Shown here one piece after another: positions 1-8,570 of a DNA stretch of 64,000 nt. The translations under genes and the position numbers were made by a program. Each line of letters opens with the position of its first letter. Position 1 is the stretch's first letter. Where the stretch lies: positions 1 through 64,000 of the forward strand of contig JAFDWF010000066.1 in NCBI GenBank assembly GCA_018268575.1, in the 5' to 3' direction. The DNA is from Actinomycetota bacterium (GTDB taxonomy: Bacteria; Actinomycetota; Thermoleophilia; Solirubrobacterales; 70-9). The notes under the pieces were generated by a model that had not been told where the DNA came from, made no database searches, and worked only from the letters and a program-made list of their open reading frames with translations.

Positions 1-1901
1 ATCCTCCCCGCCGGCCGCGCCTCGCCGGCGTCCCGACGCGAGGGTTGCCTCTGCCCGTCCCCCGCAGAGGTCTCCTGGTCCGGACGACGGCGCTGCCTGT
101 CCATAGCGCGGTCGCCGGGCCTCCGCTCGGGCGGCCAGCGATGGTCTCGGCGCCCGGCCGGCTCCGCCGACGAGGCCGGGCGATCCCGGCCGCCGAGATC
201 TACATGGACCCTCTTGCCTCCGGACGGGACGCCCGCCACGCCGATCGGGGCGACCGGATCCCGTTTCCTGCCGCGGTCGCGCCCGAGGAAGGTGCCGCCC
301 ACCCAGGCGATACCGCGCCCCGCACCGCGGCCGGCACGCGCCGCCGGGCGGACGACGGCACGGCTCCCGACCCGGGCGCCCGCGTAGAGCGCGAGCAGGC
401 TCAGCGCCCGGTCGCGCCCGGGCGCACCGGGGCCGGTGACGGTGCCGACCAGACCGTCGGTCAGCGAGCGCCGCTGCAGGAAGACCGCCCAGAAGAAGGC
501 GCACTGGAGACCGAAGGAGAAGAGCCAGCCGAGCTGGGAGGTGGCCGAGGAGATCGCCGCGCAGACCGCGAGCAGGATCGCCAGGATCAACGAGTAGGCG
601 GCCTTCCGCAGCAGGTATCCGGCGAGCTTCGAGAGCCACGCCTTGAAGAACTGGTGGCCACGCCCGGGGACCGCCGCCGCCACCAGGGCGACGGGGCTGA
701 AGGCGAGCAGCAGGAGCAGCAGGACCTGGGCGACGACGATCCCGATCGAGAGCGCGCCGAGCAGGCAGAAGGCGCCGAGCTCGCAGGCGAAGACCACAAC
801 CGAGACGAGCAGGCGCTGGTACTGGCCGCCCTTTTCCATCGAGGCCGCCGCCGGGGTGTCGACCGGCCCGAGTTCGTAGGAGCCGTTCTTCTTGCCGGGA
901 TCGGAGTCGGGCAGCTTCGAGCTGTCACCGGCCGCGAGGGCTTCCTCCTCTTCTTCGCGTTCCTTGGAGCCCGGCGGCATCCGCAGGAAGTGGGGCCCGT
1001 ACTTCTTCAGGTTGTCGACGCAGGTCTTGCCGCCGGCGGTGACGGTCTGCCCCGATTCGAGGCTCCGCGCGGCCGACGGCGCGATCGGCTCGACCGACAC
1101 CGATTCGGGTTCCCCGCCTTCGGCGGTGCCGGTCTTCACGCAGTGCTCGAGGCCGCCGAACTCGAGCACCGCCCAGGGCTGGGAGACCAGGAGCCCGAAG
1201 AGCTGGTCCGCCCCCGCTTCCTTGGCTTCGGACTGGGTCGAGGGCTCGCCGTCCTTCGCGATCGAGAGGAAGGCCCCCGACATCTCGTTCGTCCAGTGCG
1301 AGGCGGTGCCGATCGTCTGCCCCGGCTCCAGCACGAAGAGGAAGGCGACGCAGACATATATGAGCGAGAGGGCGAGCTGGGAGGCGGTCTCCGCGTAGCG
1401 CCGCTGCACCAGCGCCTTCCACATCGCCCAGCCGGACGCGATCGAGACCGCGAGCACCATCCAGGGGCCGCCGAAGGTCGTGGTGTAGATCGTCTGGATC
1501 GCCCGCGAGACCGGGCCGAGCGCCCCGGCGCCGTTGGTCGCCGCCGAGCCGTTGACCAGATCGAGCGAGAAGGCGAAGCCGAAGAGTTCGATCAGCAGGT
1601 TGGCGAGCCAGGCGGTGAACTGCCAGATCAGGTTCGCGAAGAAGAAGGCGATCATCGGCAGCAGGCCGGAGACGTCGATGCCGCTGAAGACGCCGGCCGA
1701 GATCGCGGTGAAGTGCTCGTCCAGTTCGTAGCTGCCGAGCGACCAGCTGCCCTTCAGCCCGGCGAGCGAAGGCCCCGGGCCCACGTTCGCCCAGACGTCG
1801 GCGTGGGCGAGCGGCGCTGCCAGGCCGAGCAGCACCACGGCCAGCCCCAGGCAGCCGAACACGGCCCGTCTGCGCCGCCGGATCGCGGCGAGCGCGATCA
1901 T
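1..1901 (-). CDS. TcpH/VirB6-like conjugation membrane protein, C-terminus cut by window edge
   Basis: The frame is open from an ATG at 1901 to the left edge of the window (over 630 codons), so the C-terminus is missing. Residues 14-35 form a signal-like hydrophobic segment ending in AHADVW. Several membrane helices follow, two around residues 75-105 and others further on, separated by a soluble stretch rich in charged residues. The visible C-terminal part is arginine-rich. Its ATG overlaps the TGA of the ATPase gene (ATGA), and it is last in a tcpC-tcpD-tcpE-tcpF-like order. That position is occupied by TcpH/Orf15 in pCW3 and Tn916, the polytopic VirB6-like core of the transfer apparatus. 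The family call rests on topology and synteny, not on a motif. Confidence 0.72.
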   Translation of the reverse strand, partial: MIALAAIRRRRRAVFGCLGLAVVLLGLAAPLAHADVWANVGPGPSLAGLKGSWSLGSYELDEHFTAISAGVFSGIDVSGLLPMIAFFFANLIWQFTAWLANLLIELFGFAFSLDLVNGSAATNGAGALGPVSRAIQTIYTTTFGGPWMVLAVSIASGWAMWKALVQRRYAETASQLALSLIYVCVAFLFVLEPGQTIGTASHWTNEMSGAFLSIAKDGEPSTQSEAKEAGADQLFGLLVSQPWAVLEFGGLEHCVKTGTAEGGEPESVSVEPIAPSAARSLESGQTVTAGGKTCVDNLKKYGPHFLRMPPGSKEREEEEEALAAGDSSKLPDSDPGKKNGSYELGPVDTPAAASMEKGGQYQRLLVSVVVFACELGAFCLLGALSIGIVVAQVLLLLLLAFSPVALVAAAVPGRGHQFFKAWLSKLAGYLLRKAAYSLILAILLAVCAAISSATSQLGWLFSFGLQCAFFWAVFLQRRSLTDGLVGTVTGPGAPGRDRALSLLALYAGARVGSRAVVRPAARAGRGAGRGIAWVGGTFLGRDRGRKRDPVAPIGVAGVPSGGKRVHVDLGGRDRPASSAEPAGRRDHRWPPERRPGDRAMDRQRRRPDQETSAGDGQRQPSRRDAGEARPAGR

Positions 1902-4498
1902 GCGTCGACCCCCGAGGCCCGACCCTGGTGGCCGTGGCCGCTGTGCGGGGCGCCCGACACCGAGGAGCCGGCTCTCCCGTGCCCGCGTCGCCGTCCGGCA
2001 GGGCGCCGTCCGCCCTCGGCGTGGTCGCCCCGGGCGCGGGAGGCCGGGTCGCCCCCGACGTGGCGGCGCGGGGACGTCCTCCCCGGGGTGGTGTCGAGCT
2101 CGGCGAGGAGATCGGGGTCGGGGTCGACCTGGACCTCGCCCCAGCGGCCGTCGAGATCGCGCTGGAGGCCGCGCCCGCGGCGATATTCGGTCAGCCGCGA
2201 TGCGAGGCCGCCCTCCTCGGGGTCGAGGCCGAACTCCTCCAGGCCGCGCGCCGCGGCGCGCGGGGAGTCCTGGCCGAAGAGGAAGACGGTGCCAACGAGT
2301 TGCGCCAGCTCGCCGAGATCCTCGACCTGCTGGGTCGCCAGCAGGACGGTCGCGTTGAACGCGCGCCCCAGGCGGATCAACCGGTTCAGCAGCGCCCGCC
2401 CCTGCGAGGAGGCGAAAAACACCCAACCCTCGTCGAGGAGGACGATCTTGTGGCGCCGACGTTCGCGCGAGATCAGCTTCAGGGTGAACGCGGCGACCAG
2501 CGCCAGCGTCGCCACCGAGACCCGCTCGTTGCGCGTGTACGCCGCCCGCTCGGTTCCCGGCTCGGGCAGGTTCAGCCCCGGCATCCGGATGGTGATCAGG
2601 CTCGGCTCGTGCTCGCCGCCGCCCGGCAGCTTCGCGTCTGCCTCGTCCGGGTCGGAGAACCCGAGCCGGGCGAGGCCGAAATCGGCCACGACCTCGAGCG
2701 CCTCCGCGGTGTCGCGGGCCCCCGGCGCCTCGGACTCCCGGAGGCGATCGACGACGCCGAGCAGGCTGTGCTCGTCGTCGCGCACGGCGTCGCGGACCGC
2801 GCGGTCGATCGCCACCTCCCAGGAGGAGTGCGGGTCGCGGAGCAGCTCGAGCAGGTAGGAGGACGCCAGTTCCTCGCGCAGCTCGGGTAGCCCGATCCGC
2901 AGCGGATCGAGTTTGCCCCGGTGAACGGGGTCGGCCGAGAGCTCCAGCACCTCGACCTCGTCGTCGCCGAGGCCGTGGAGCTCGGCGAGCCGGTGGTCGG
3001 GCTTCGGGTCGAAGTCGATCACCAGGCTGCCGCGGAGGAGACCGGCATGGGCGATCGCCTGGGCGGCGATCGTCTTCCCCGAGCCTGGGGTGCCCGAGAA
3101 GAGGACGGCGGAAGGCCGCGAATCGCGCGGCGCCTCGGTCGGGTCGAAGCGCACCGGCCGCCCGGCGACCGGGTCGTAGCCGAGGTAGACGCCCCCTGGC
3201 GAGCCGACCGCCGCGGTCGCCACCGGGACGCTCGCCGCCACCTGCTCGGTGGTCATCTGGCGGCGGTAGTCGGCGACGGCACCTCCGTCGGGGCGCGGCA
3301 GGTGGTCGAGGAAGAGTGCGTGCTGGAGGCCGCGGGGGCGGTGGAGCGCCACCTCGCCGTACCGCTCGCGCAGGGTCGTGACCCGCGCCTCCAGGGTCTC
3401 GGCGTCGGCGGCGGCGGCCGCCAGTGAGATCGAGGCGCGGAGCATCGGCGGCCTCGCGACCGAGGAGAGGATCGCCTCGTACTCGCGGGCCAGCTCGCGG
3501 TCCTCCTCGGCGAGGGCGCCGGGGCCGGTCGGCGAGCCCGCCAGTTGCTCTCTATAAGAGTGCTCGACGTCCAGCACCCGGCGGCGCACCTGGGCGAGCG
3601 CGTCGCGGTTGCCGATCAGGTCGGCGTGGAGGACCGCGTCGACCGGCCCGGCACCTTCGAGCGGCGCGAAGAGGATCTCGGCGCCGCCGGGGAACTCCGC
3701 CTCCTCGGCGAGCGATCCGAGACAGAGGAATGCCTGGTGGGAGTCCCCGCGCTCGGACTCGACCACCAGGGACGGCGGCCCGCCGGTCTCCTCGCGCATC
3801 GGTGCGTTCGCCGGCTCCCAGAGGTCGGATTCGAGCGGCTCGTAGAGGGGCTCCTCGCCCTCGCCGCCGAGGATCAGCGCGTCGGGCCGCCAGTGGCGCT
3901 CGAGCTCGGGCTCCCCGAGCCCGCGGCAGGCGGCCCGGCGGAGCAGCCACTGCAGCTCCTCAGTCCCGACCCGACGCAGCTCGACCACCGACGCCGCCCG
4001 GCCGAAGGCCCGGCGCTCGGCCTCGGCGAGGGAGCGGAGCTCGGCCGCGGAGATCGGGCTCGCCTCGCCTACACCGGCGACCTCCTCGAGCCGGCGCCGT
4101 GCCCGACCGAACGATCGAAGGGGACCGCCGACTCCGCGCCCCTCGACCAGCGAGATCGCGAGGTAGACCTCGGGGACGTGGGAGTCGAGGGATGCGAGCC
4201 GCTCCTGCTGGGCATCGAGGTAGCGGTGCCAGCGGCCCCGGTCGGCATGGTCGGGGTCCGCCATCCACGCCAGCTCGCCCGTGTAGTCGGCGGCGGGGTA
4301 GGGCCGGGCGACACGGTAGATCGACAGGTCCGCCCCGATCGCCGCGACCAGGCGCTCGATCCGGTGCAGCAGTCCCCACTTCTCGGCGACCGACAGGAAC
4401 GGATAGGAGCGCGGCTCGATCCGGTAGAGCCCGGCGGCCTCGCCACCCGGCCCGATCAGGACGTTCGAGCGCGCGTAGCGCAGCGGGAACCGGATCAC
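1898..4498 (-). CDS. VirB4/TcpF-like conjugation ATPase
   Basis: This 866-residue protein is a type IV secretion motor ATPase expected to energise a conjugative apparatus at the inner membrane face. The Walker A loop GTPGSGKT lies at residues 469-476. A Walker B-type strand KIVLLDEGW and a downstream LLATQQ motif follow, as in VirB4/TraC/TcpF ATPases. The N-terminal half is the family's membrane-associating domain. I chose the GTG at 4498, which overlaps the TGA of the upstream tcpE-like gene (GTGA). The longer open frame to 4792 only reads through tcpE out of frame. The last 50 residues are Arg/Gly/His-rich and look like a lineage-specific tail. The next gene overlaps by 4 nt. Confidence 0.88.
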   Translation of the reverse strand: MIRFPLRYARSNVLIGPGGEAAGLYRIEPRSYPFLSVAEKWGLLHRIERLVAAIGADLSIYRVARPYPAADYTGELAWMADPDHADRGRWHRYLDAQQERLASLDSHVPEVYLAISLVEGRGVGGPLRSFGRARRRLEEVAGVGEASPISAAELRSLAEAERRAFGRAASVVELRRVGTEELQWLLRRAACRGLGEPELERHWRPDALILGGEGEEPLYEPLESDLWEPANAPMREETGGPPSLVVESERGDSHQAFLCLGSLAEEAEFPGGAEILFAPLEGAGPVDAVLHADLIGNRDALAQVRRRVLDVEHSYREQLAGSPTGPGALAEEDRELAREYEAILSSVARPPMLRASISLAAAAADAETLEARVTTLRERYGEVALHRPRGLQHALFLDHLPRPDGGAVADYRRQMTTEQVAASVPVATAAVGSPGGVYLGYDPVAGRPVRFDPTEAPRDSRPSAVLFSGTPGSGKTIAAQAIAHAGLLRGSLVIDFDPKPDHRLAELHGLGDDEVEVLELSADPVHRGKLDPLRIGLPELREELASSYLLELLRDPHSSWEVAIDRAVRDAVRDDEHSLLGVVDRLRESEAPGARDTAEALEVVADFGLARLGFSDPDEADAKLPGGGEHEPSLITIRMPGLNLPEPGTERAAYTRNERVSVATLALVAAFTLKLISRERRRHKIVLLDEGWVFFASSQGRALLNRLIRLGRAFNATVLLATQQVEDLGELAQLVGTVFLFGQDSPRAAARGLEEFGLDPEEGGLASRLTEYRRGRGLQRDLDGRWGEVQVDPDPDLLAELDTTPGRTSPRRHVGGDPASRARGDHAEGGRRPAGRRRGHGRAGSSVSGAPHSGHGHQGRASGVDA

Positions 4499-5199
4499 GG
4501 CCGGACCTCGAGGGTCTGGCCGGCGCGGAGCGCCACCCGGTTGCTCAGCTTCCTGCGACGGGGGAATCGCCCCGGTTCGCGGACGACCAGCCCGCCGCCG
4601 AGCCGCCGCCTCACCGCGACCGGCGAGGTGAAGTGGACGGCGCCAGGCCCGGTGACGCGGGCGTGGCGGAGGCGCAGCCCGCTCGCGTCGTGGGCGATCC
4701 AGAGGCGGGTGTCGAGGGCACGGCGGGTGCCGGCCGACGGCAGCCCGCGGCCGAGGGAGCGCCTCGTCGGCGCCAGCCGCAGGCCGAGCCACGACAGTGC
4801 GAAGCGCTCCGGGCGACGGCCGTCCGGGGTCGCCTGGGTCGCCGCCGTCGCCACCGCGATCGGCAGCACGACCAGCCTGATCGGCCAGTCGAGCGCGCCC
4901 AGGATGACCCCCGCGACCAACGTCCCTGCGGTCGCCGCGGCGGCGGCGAGGAGCCCGGCGGTCCTGTCTGCGATGGCGAGGCCGCCTGCTCCGGCCGCCG
5001 CCGCGGCGACCGCAGGGACGATCAGTGAGCCCGAGCCGAGGGCGAGCACCGCGACCAGCGAGCCGGCGAACCAGCCCAGCCAGCGCAGCGGCACCCCGCC
5101 CGGGACCGGCAGCGGCCGGCCCTCCACCTGGTGGATGCGACGCTCGGGGGAGAAGATCCGCTGGTAGGAGCGGACCCCGTCGGGCCTGCCGTCGGTCAC
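4495..5199 (-). CDS. TcpE-family conjugation membrane protein
   Basis: This protein has 234 residues. The N-terminus (SYQRIFSPERRIHQVEGRPL, residues 11-30) followed by PVPGG matches the TcpE pattern, in which a Tyr/Arg-rich amphipathic segment precedes LP.P.GV.L. Two or three hydrophobic segments between residues 40 and 135 are membrane helices. The C-terminal 90 residues are basic and probably cytoplasmic or DNA-proximal. The GTG start at 5199 overlaps the TGA of the tcpD-like gene, and its own stop overlaps the ATPase start, so translation is coupled. TcpE is an essential inner-membrane part of the pCW3 transfer machine. That role here is inferred from sequence and gene order. Confidence 0.75.
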   Translation of the reverse strand: MTDGRPDGVRSYQRIFSPERRIHQVEGRPLPVPGGVPLRWLGWFAGSLVAVLALGSGSLIVPAVAAAAAGAGGLAIADRTAGLLAAAAATAGTLVAGVILGALDWPIRLVVLPIAVATAATQATPDGRRPERFALSWLGLRLAPTRRSLGRGLPSAGTRRALDTRLWIAHDASGLRLRHARVTGPGAVHFTSPVAVRRRLGGGLVVREPGRFPRRRKLSNRVALRAGQTLEVRP

Positions 5200-5504
5200 G
5201 GCAGCACCTGGTGGGCGATCGCTTTCGCCGCGTCGGCGACCTGGCCGGGTGCGAAGACGAACCAGCCGACGACGATCGCCGCGACGAAGAACATCATCAA
5301 CTCGGTGAAGCGCCGGTTGACGAGGAAGAACAGCGCGAAGATCGCGACCGCGCCGGTGTAGAGCTCGCCCGCGTATTCGCGCAGGAGCCCGGCCAGGTTT
5401 CCGCCGATCGAGTTGCCGCTCGCCAGTGCCGCCGCGGGCGCGACCAGCGCGACGATCGCGGCCGCGAGCAGCACCGCCAGGATGGACCGCATCAGGCGCC
5501 TCAC
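5196..5504 (-). CDS. Small TcpD/TrbC-like membrane protein
   Basis: This 102-residue protein has a cleavable-looking signal (residues 1-28, ending APAAALA|SG), then two hydrophobic helices at about 50-63 and 70-90 joined by a short charged turn (NRRFTE). That layout is shared by TrbC/VirB2 pilin-like and TcpD-like subunits. The GTG start at 5504 overlaps the tcpC stop, and its stop overlaps tcpE. No catalytic motif is present. Function is assigned from size, topology and position between tcpC and tcpE. A pilin and a small structural subunit cannot be told apart from the sequence. Confidence 0.6.
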   Translation of the reverse strand: MRRLMRSILAVLLAAAIVALVAPAAALASGNSIGGNLAGLLREYAGELYTGAVAIFALFFLVNRRFTELMMFFVAAIVVGWFVFAPGQVADAAKAIAHQVLP

Positions 5505-6361
5505 GCGACCGCCCCCTCGACCGCGGCGACGTACCAGCGCCGTGCCCGCTCCACCACCCGGAGGCGGTAGGTCAGCGGGTAGACCGCGCCGCTCGCCGGG
5601 TACCGAAGGCTGACCCCGACGGTCAGTTCTCGCTCGGCGGCTTCACCGCCGCCGAGTTGCCGCGGATGGCCGACCGAGGCCATCTTGAGCGCGCCGCCGA
5701 GGGGCACCACCGTCGCCCCGGGCGCGAGCAGGTACGAGAGCTCGGAGGTCTTCCCCGCCGAGACATAGGCCGGCATGAACTTCGAGATCAGTTCGCCGAT
5801 CGCACCGGAGCCGGATCCGGCGATCGGCCGGGGTCGCTCAGGGTCGACCCCGGCCGGCGCCGGGACCGCGACGATGGAGGGCGCGCCCAGGGCCGCCGCC
5901 TCGCCCGCCTCCTGACGGACGATCGGGACGACCAGATCGAGGGTGCGCGCGTCGCGGAGATCACAGGAGACGGTGAGGACCCAGCGGCCCGCGCCGATCC
6001 GAGTGCTCTTCACCACCTCCGCCTGGGCAACCCCGCCGCCGACACCTGGTCGGTGCCCGGCGCCGATATGGGCGCCTTCGGCGAGGTAGCCCCGAAGATC
6101 GCTGGGTGAGGGAGCTTCGAGGTAGGCACGGGCGAAGCCGACCGCGAGCGCTTCGGCCGGTTGTCCGGGTCCTTCGGGCCGCGCCGCGTCGACCCCGGCG
6201 GGGCTTCGTTCCGGGGATTCGAGGAGCGCTGCCCCGCCCCGGATCAACAGGATCGCGAGGACCGCCCAGAGGGCGATCCGACCTACCGGACGTAGCGTCG
6301 CGCCCAGCGGCCGGGACCCGACCTCCTTTCCTGCCTCCCGTGAAAACAGTCCATTTGACAC
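5501..6361 (-). CDS. TcpC-family conjugation protein
   Basis: This 286-residue protein has one N-terminal membrane helix (IALWAVLAILLIRGGAALL, about residues 29-47) and a large extracytoplasmic part. TcpC/Orf13 proteins have this plan: two NTF2-like domains that multimerise and contact other transfer proteins. The segment AVGFARAYLEAPSPSDLRGY at about 92-111 and the C-terminal YRLRVVERARRWYVAAVEGA resemble the two NTF2-like modules. The GTG at 6361 is chosen because GGAGG lies about 10 nt upstream. It is the first gene of the five-gene Tcp operon, with roughly 190 nt and a strong hairpin separating it from the upstream regulator. Confidence 0.75.
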   Translation of the reverse strand: MSNGLFSREAGKEVGSRPLGATLRPVGRIALWAVLAILLIRGGAALLESPERSPAGVDAARPEGPGQPAEALAVGFARAYLEAPSPSDLRGYLAEGAHIGAGHRPGVGGGVAQAEVVKSTRIGAGRWVLTVSCDLRDARTLDLVVPIVRQEAGEAAALGAPSIVAVPAPAGVDPERPRPIAGSGSGAIGELISKFMPAYVSAGKTSELSYLLAPGATVVPLGGALKMASVGHPRQLGGGEAAERELTVGVSLRYPASGAVYPLTYRLRVVERARRWYVAAVEGAVA

Positions 6362-6439
6362 CTGGCCCGCACCTCCGTCCTCTGTTCTTGCGCCCGGCTC
6401 GTCTGCCGGCTCACAAGGACGGTGTGGTCAGGTGGCGAA

Positions 6440-6483
6440 GTGGTCACAAGGATGAAAGGCACTCCTTTCATCCTTGTGACCAC
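6440..6483. repeat. Perfect inverted repeat, 20-bp arms with a 4-nt loop
   Basis: Bases 6440-6459 (GTGGTCACAAGGATGAAAGG) are exactly complementary to 6464-6483, with CACT between them. It lies between the end of the ArsR gene (6554) and the start of tcpC (6361), both on the minus strand. No T-run follows on either strand, so it is not a textbook intrinsic terminator. It could be a Rho-independent-like stop, a transcript-end protector, a large operator, or a dispersed palindromic element. The arms read the same peptide-like phrase on both strands, which explains spurious short reading frames here. Confidence 0.9.
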
Positions 6484-6553
6484 ACGCAGGTGCGGATTGC
6501 GGTCACCGTCACGGTTCGGTGGGCGCCAGCTCGGGTCAGGTCGGCCCGGAAGT

Positions 6554-6913
6554 TCAGTCCCGGGCATCGCCGAGCTCGCCGGCGAGCTGCTCGATCAGCC
6601 ACCACCCGGTCCAGTCGGCAAGCTCGTAGGAGACCGACATCCCTTCGCGCCGCCGGTTGACCAAGCCTGCCCGATGGAGGATCCCCAGCTGCCTGGAGAC
6701 GCCCTGGCGGGTCACCGGCAGGTAGGTTGCGAGCACCCCGACGCTGGCCCCGCCATGAGTGTTGAGCATCTCGATCAGGCGTATCCTGGTCGGGTCGGAG
6801 AGGATCCGCAGCATCTCCGCCAGCGACTCGACGGTCGCCTCGGCGAGGCGTTCGTCGAGTCGAGTCGACCTCACCGCACCACCGCCATCCTCGTATCCGA
6901 AGGTGTCACTCAT
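6554..6913 (-). CDS. ArsR/SmtB-family HTH transcriptional regulator
   Basis: This 119-residue winged-helix regulator has the ArsR core LRILSDPTRIRLIEML at about residues 36-51. The recognition helix region is VTRQGVSRQLGILHRAGLV (67-85), followed by a wing ending in YEL. There is no CxC or other obvious metal-binding cysteine, so it belongs with the non-arsenic-sensing ArsR proteins that often regulate a neighbouring START/AHSA1 or transporter gene. It stands alone: its own gene is followed by the hairpin at 6440-6483, and vapC lies upstream. Whether it controls the tcp operon is not shown by the sequence. Confidence 0.88.
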   Translation of the reverse strand: MSDTFGYEDGGGAVRSTRLDERLAEATVESLAEMLRILSDPTRIRLIEMLNTHGGASVGVLATYLPVTRQGVSRQLGILHRAGLVNRRREGMSVSYELADWTGWWLIEQLAGELGDARD

Positions 6914-7042
6914 AGGCCTCTATGCCTACGGTGCGGGAGAGGGTGAAAGTGGTCCCCTGACCGAGGCGTGGAGCCGCCACCGCGGGGAAGAGGGAGTCCG
7001 GTCCGTGGCGCCGCCGCCGACCCGACCGCCCCGGTCGGGTCT

Positions 7043-7435
7043 TCAGCCGACGGCGAAGACCCGCAATGCGGTGCAGCTCGCGAGGCGGTCGAAGTCGGCG
7101 TCCGCGTGGAGGATCGCGACCCCCTCGCGGATCGCGTGGGCGGCGATCAGGCAGTCGATCAGCCTGCGCACGGTCTCCCCGCGACGTCGGCAGGTGCGAT
7201 AGAGCGCCGCCGCGGTCTCGTAGTCGGCCGGCGACGTCTCGAGGACGGAGGCCCGGGCGAGGAGCCCACGAAGGCTCTCGAGGTGCTGCTCGTCGCGGGC
7301 GCCGGCAAGCACCTCCATGCGGATCGGGTGGCAGGTCGCGATCTCCTCGGCGAGGAGCTCGTCGACGCGCAGGCAGACCGGGCTGCCGGTGTCACGGAGG
7401 AACTCGACCCAGGCCGAGGTGTCGATCAGGATCAT
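7043..7435 (-). CDS. vapC: VapC-type PIN-domain ribonuclease toxin
   Basis: This 130-residue PIN domain carries the acidic residues of the Mg-dependent nuclease site. They are Asp in LIDTSAWVEFL near residue 5, the Glu in RMEVLAGARD, Asp in RRLIDCLIAAHA, and the Asp pair in ILHADADFDRLA. It would cleave RNA (initiator tRNA or rRNA in studied VapCs) when freed from its antitoxin. The start ATG at 7435 overlaps the antitoxin stop (ATGA); an in-frame upstream extension lies inside vapB and is rejected. All four acidic positions are present, so it looks functional. Confidence 0.9.
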   Translation of the reverse strand: MILIDTSAWVEFLRDTGSPVCLRVDELLAEEIATCHPIRMEVLAGARDEQHLESLRGLLARASVLETSPADYETAAALYRTCRRRGETVRRLIDCLIAAHAIREGVAILHADADFDRLASCTALRVFAVG

Positions 7436-7635
7436 CCGACCCGGCCGGCGCGCATCTCCTCCAGGTCGCCGTCCCACCCCGATCCGCGCAGCCCTCGGGC
7501 GCGATCGATGTCCAGGACCTCGCCGGCGACGGTGCGCAGGGCGAAGTTGACCGCCTCGCGCTTGCTCGCGAGCCGGTAGCGACGCATCACCGCGTCACAC
7601 GCCTTCTCGTCGATGTCGATGTTGGTGCGTGCCAT
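7432..7635 (-). CDS. vapB: VapB-type antitoxin
   Basis: This 67-residue antitoxin starts at the ATG at 7635 (MARTNIDIDEKACDAVMRRY). The N-terminal beta strand with NIDID, then a helix-turn-helix reading RLASKREAVNFALRTV, is the ribbon-helix-helix DNA-binding fold of the VapB/DUF2191 type. The C-terminal tail, with a GWDGDLEEM-like motif, is the part that typically enters the VapC active site. The pair overlaps by 4 nt with the antitoxin first, which is the usual order and allows autoregulation of a shared promoter. Confidence 0.88.
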   Translation of the reverse strand: MARTNIDIDEKACDAVMRRYRLASKREAVNFALRTVAGEVLDIDRARGLRGSGWDGDLEEMRAGRVG

Positions 7636-7681
7636 ACACCAAGGATACACAGTCGGATGAGCCCGTCACCGACGGCGGCGT

Positions 7682-8539
7682 TCAATGCAGTCGCAGCTCC
7701 GTCCCGACGAGGATCAGGTTCGGGTCGCCGGTCCCGATGCGATCGGCGTTCAGCCGCCAGAGGCGCCGGACCTCCCTTGCGATGTCCGCATTCCCGGCCC
7801 CGGGGGGCAGGAGCGCGGTCGCGATCGACCACAGCGACTCGCCCGGCCGCACCGTGTGGGAGCGGTGGCCCTGTAGGGCGCCGGGCGCCTCGACGACCGC
7901 CGGCTGCTGCACGGCGGGCGGGCTCGGCGCGGGTTCGGGCGCTTCGACCGGCGACGTGGCGGGCGGAGGCGCTTCGACGACCGGGGCGACCTCCGGGACA
8001 CCCTGGACCGGCGGAGGTGACCCGGCATGAGCCGGCCGCTGCGGTTCGGCAGGGGCGACGATGGCTTCCCCGTGGACGACGGCCGGGGTCGCCGCTTCGG
8101 TTTCGTACGTCGGCGGCGGCTCGGCTTCGTAGGTCGGCGTCGCAGATGGCGCCGGGGCCGGTGGCGGCACGGCTTCCGGGATGACCACCACTTCCGGCTG
8201 CGGTTCTTCCACCGGCGCCGGTGAGGCGGGTGCGGCTTCCGGCGATTCCGGCTCAACCGGGACCACCACTTCTTCTTCGACTTCTTCGCCGGCGAGGGGC
8301 GCTTCTTCCCCGAGCACCGTTTCTCCCCCTTCCAGTTCGGGGCCGGCTTCGAGTCCCGGCAGCGTGCCCGGCGCCGCGCTCCCTTCGCCTTCGGCTTCGG
8401 CCCCGATCTCGAGCGCCCAGGCCGGACTGACACTCGTCAGGATGAAGGCGACGGCGAGCACCAGCGCGAGCGTTCGCCTCACAGGGGTGCCACCTACCTG
8501 TCTGGCGGCGATCGTTCCCATCGATCGGAGCTTCGCCAT
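7682..8539 (-). CDS. Secreted LysM-domain protein with long Pro/Glu/Ala linker
   Basis: This protein has 285 residues. A basic N-terminus and hydrophobic stretch (TLALVLAVAFILTSVSPAWA, about 23-42) form a signal peptide. Residues 45-215 are a low-complexity region of Pro, Glu, Val and Ala, typical of a wall-spanning linker. The C-terminal LysM module (HTVRPGESLWSIATALL to GTELRLH, about 231-285) should bind peptidoglycan. It is the last gene of the sigma-factor/Ig-like/envelope operon (12836 to 7682), which suggests a role in cell-wall organisation. The ATG at 8539 is preceded on the minus strand by AAGGAGGCAAGCG. Confidence 0.8.
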   Translation of the reverse strand: MAKLRSMGTIAARQVGGTPVRRTLALVLAVAFILTSVSPAWALEIGAEAEGEGSAAPGTLPGLEAGPELEGGETVLGEEAPLAGEEVEEEVVVPVEPESPEAAPASPAPVEEPQPEVVVIPEAVPPPAPAPSATPTYEAEPPPTYETEAATPAVVHGEAIVAPAEPQRPAHAGSPPPVQGVPEVAPVVEAPPPATSPVEAPEPAPSPPAVQQPAVVEAPGALQGHRSHTVRPGESLWSIATALLPPGAGNADIAREVRRLWRLNADRIGTGDPNLILVGTELRLH

Positions 8540-8570
8540 CGCTTGCCTCCTTATGTTCTCGTTGGCTGTT

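Noticed and set aside
45-2858. Long plus-strand open frame (over 900 codons) opposite the conjugation genes
   Set aside because: It is antisense to the VirB4-like and TcpH-like genes, has Arg/Gly/Pro-rich shadow composition and no family motif. High GC leaves antisense frames open; similar shadows at 3424-5028, 21347-22816, 25564-26727, 35259-37124 and 40235-41800 were dropped for the same reason.
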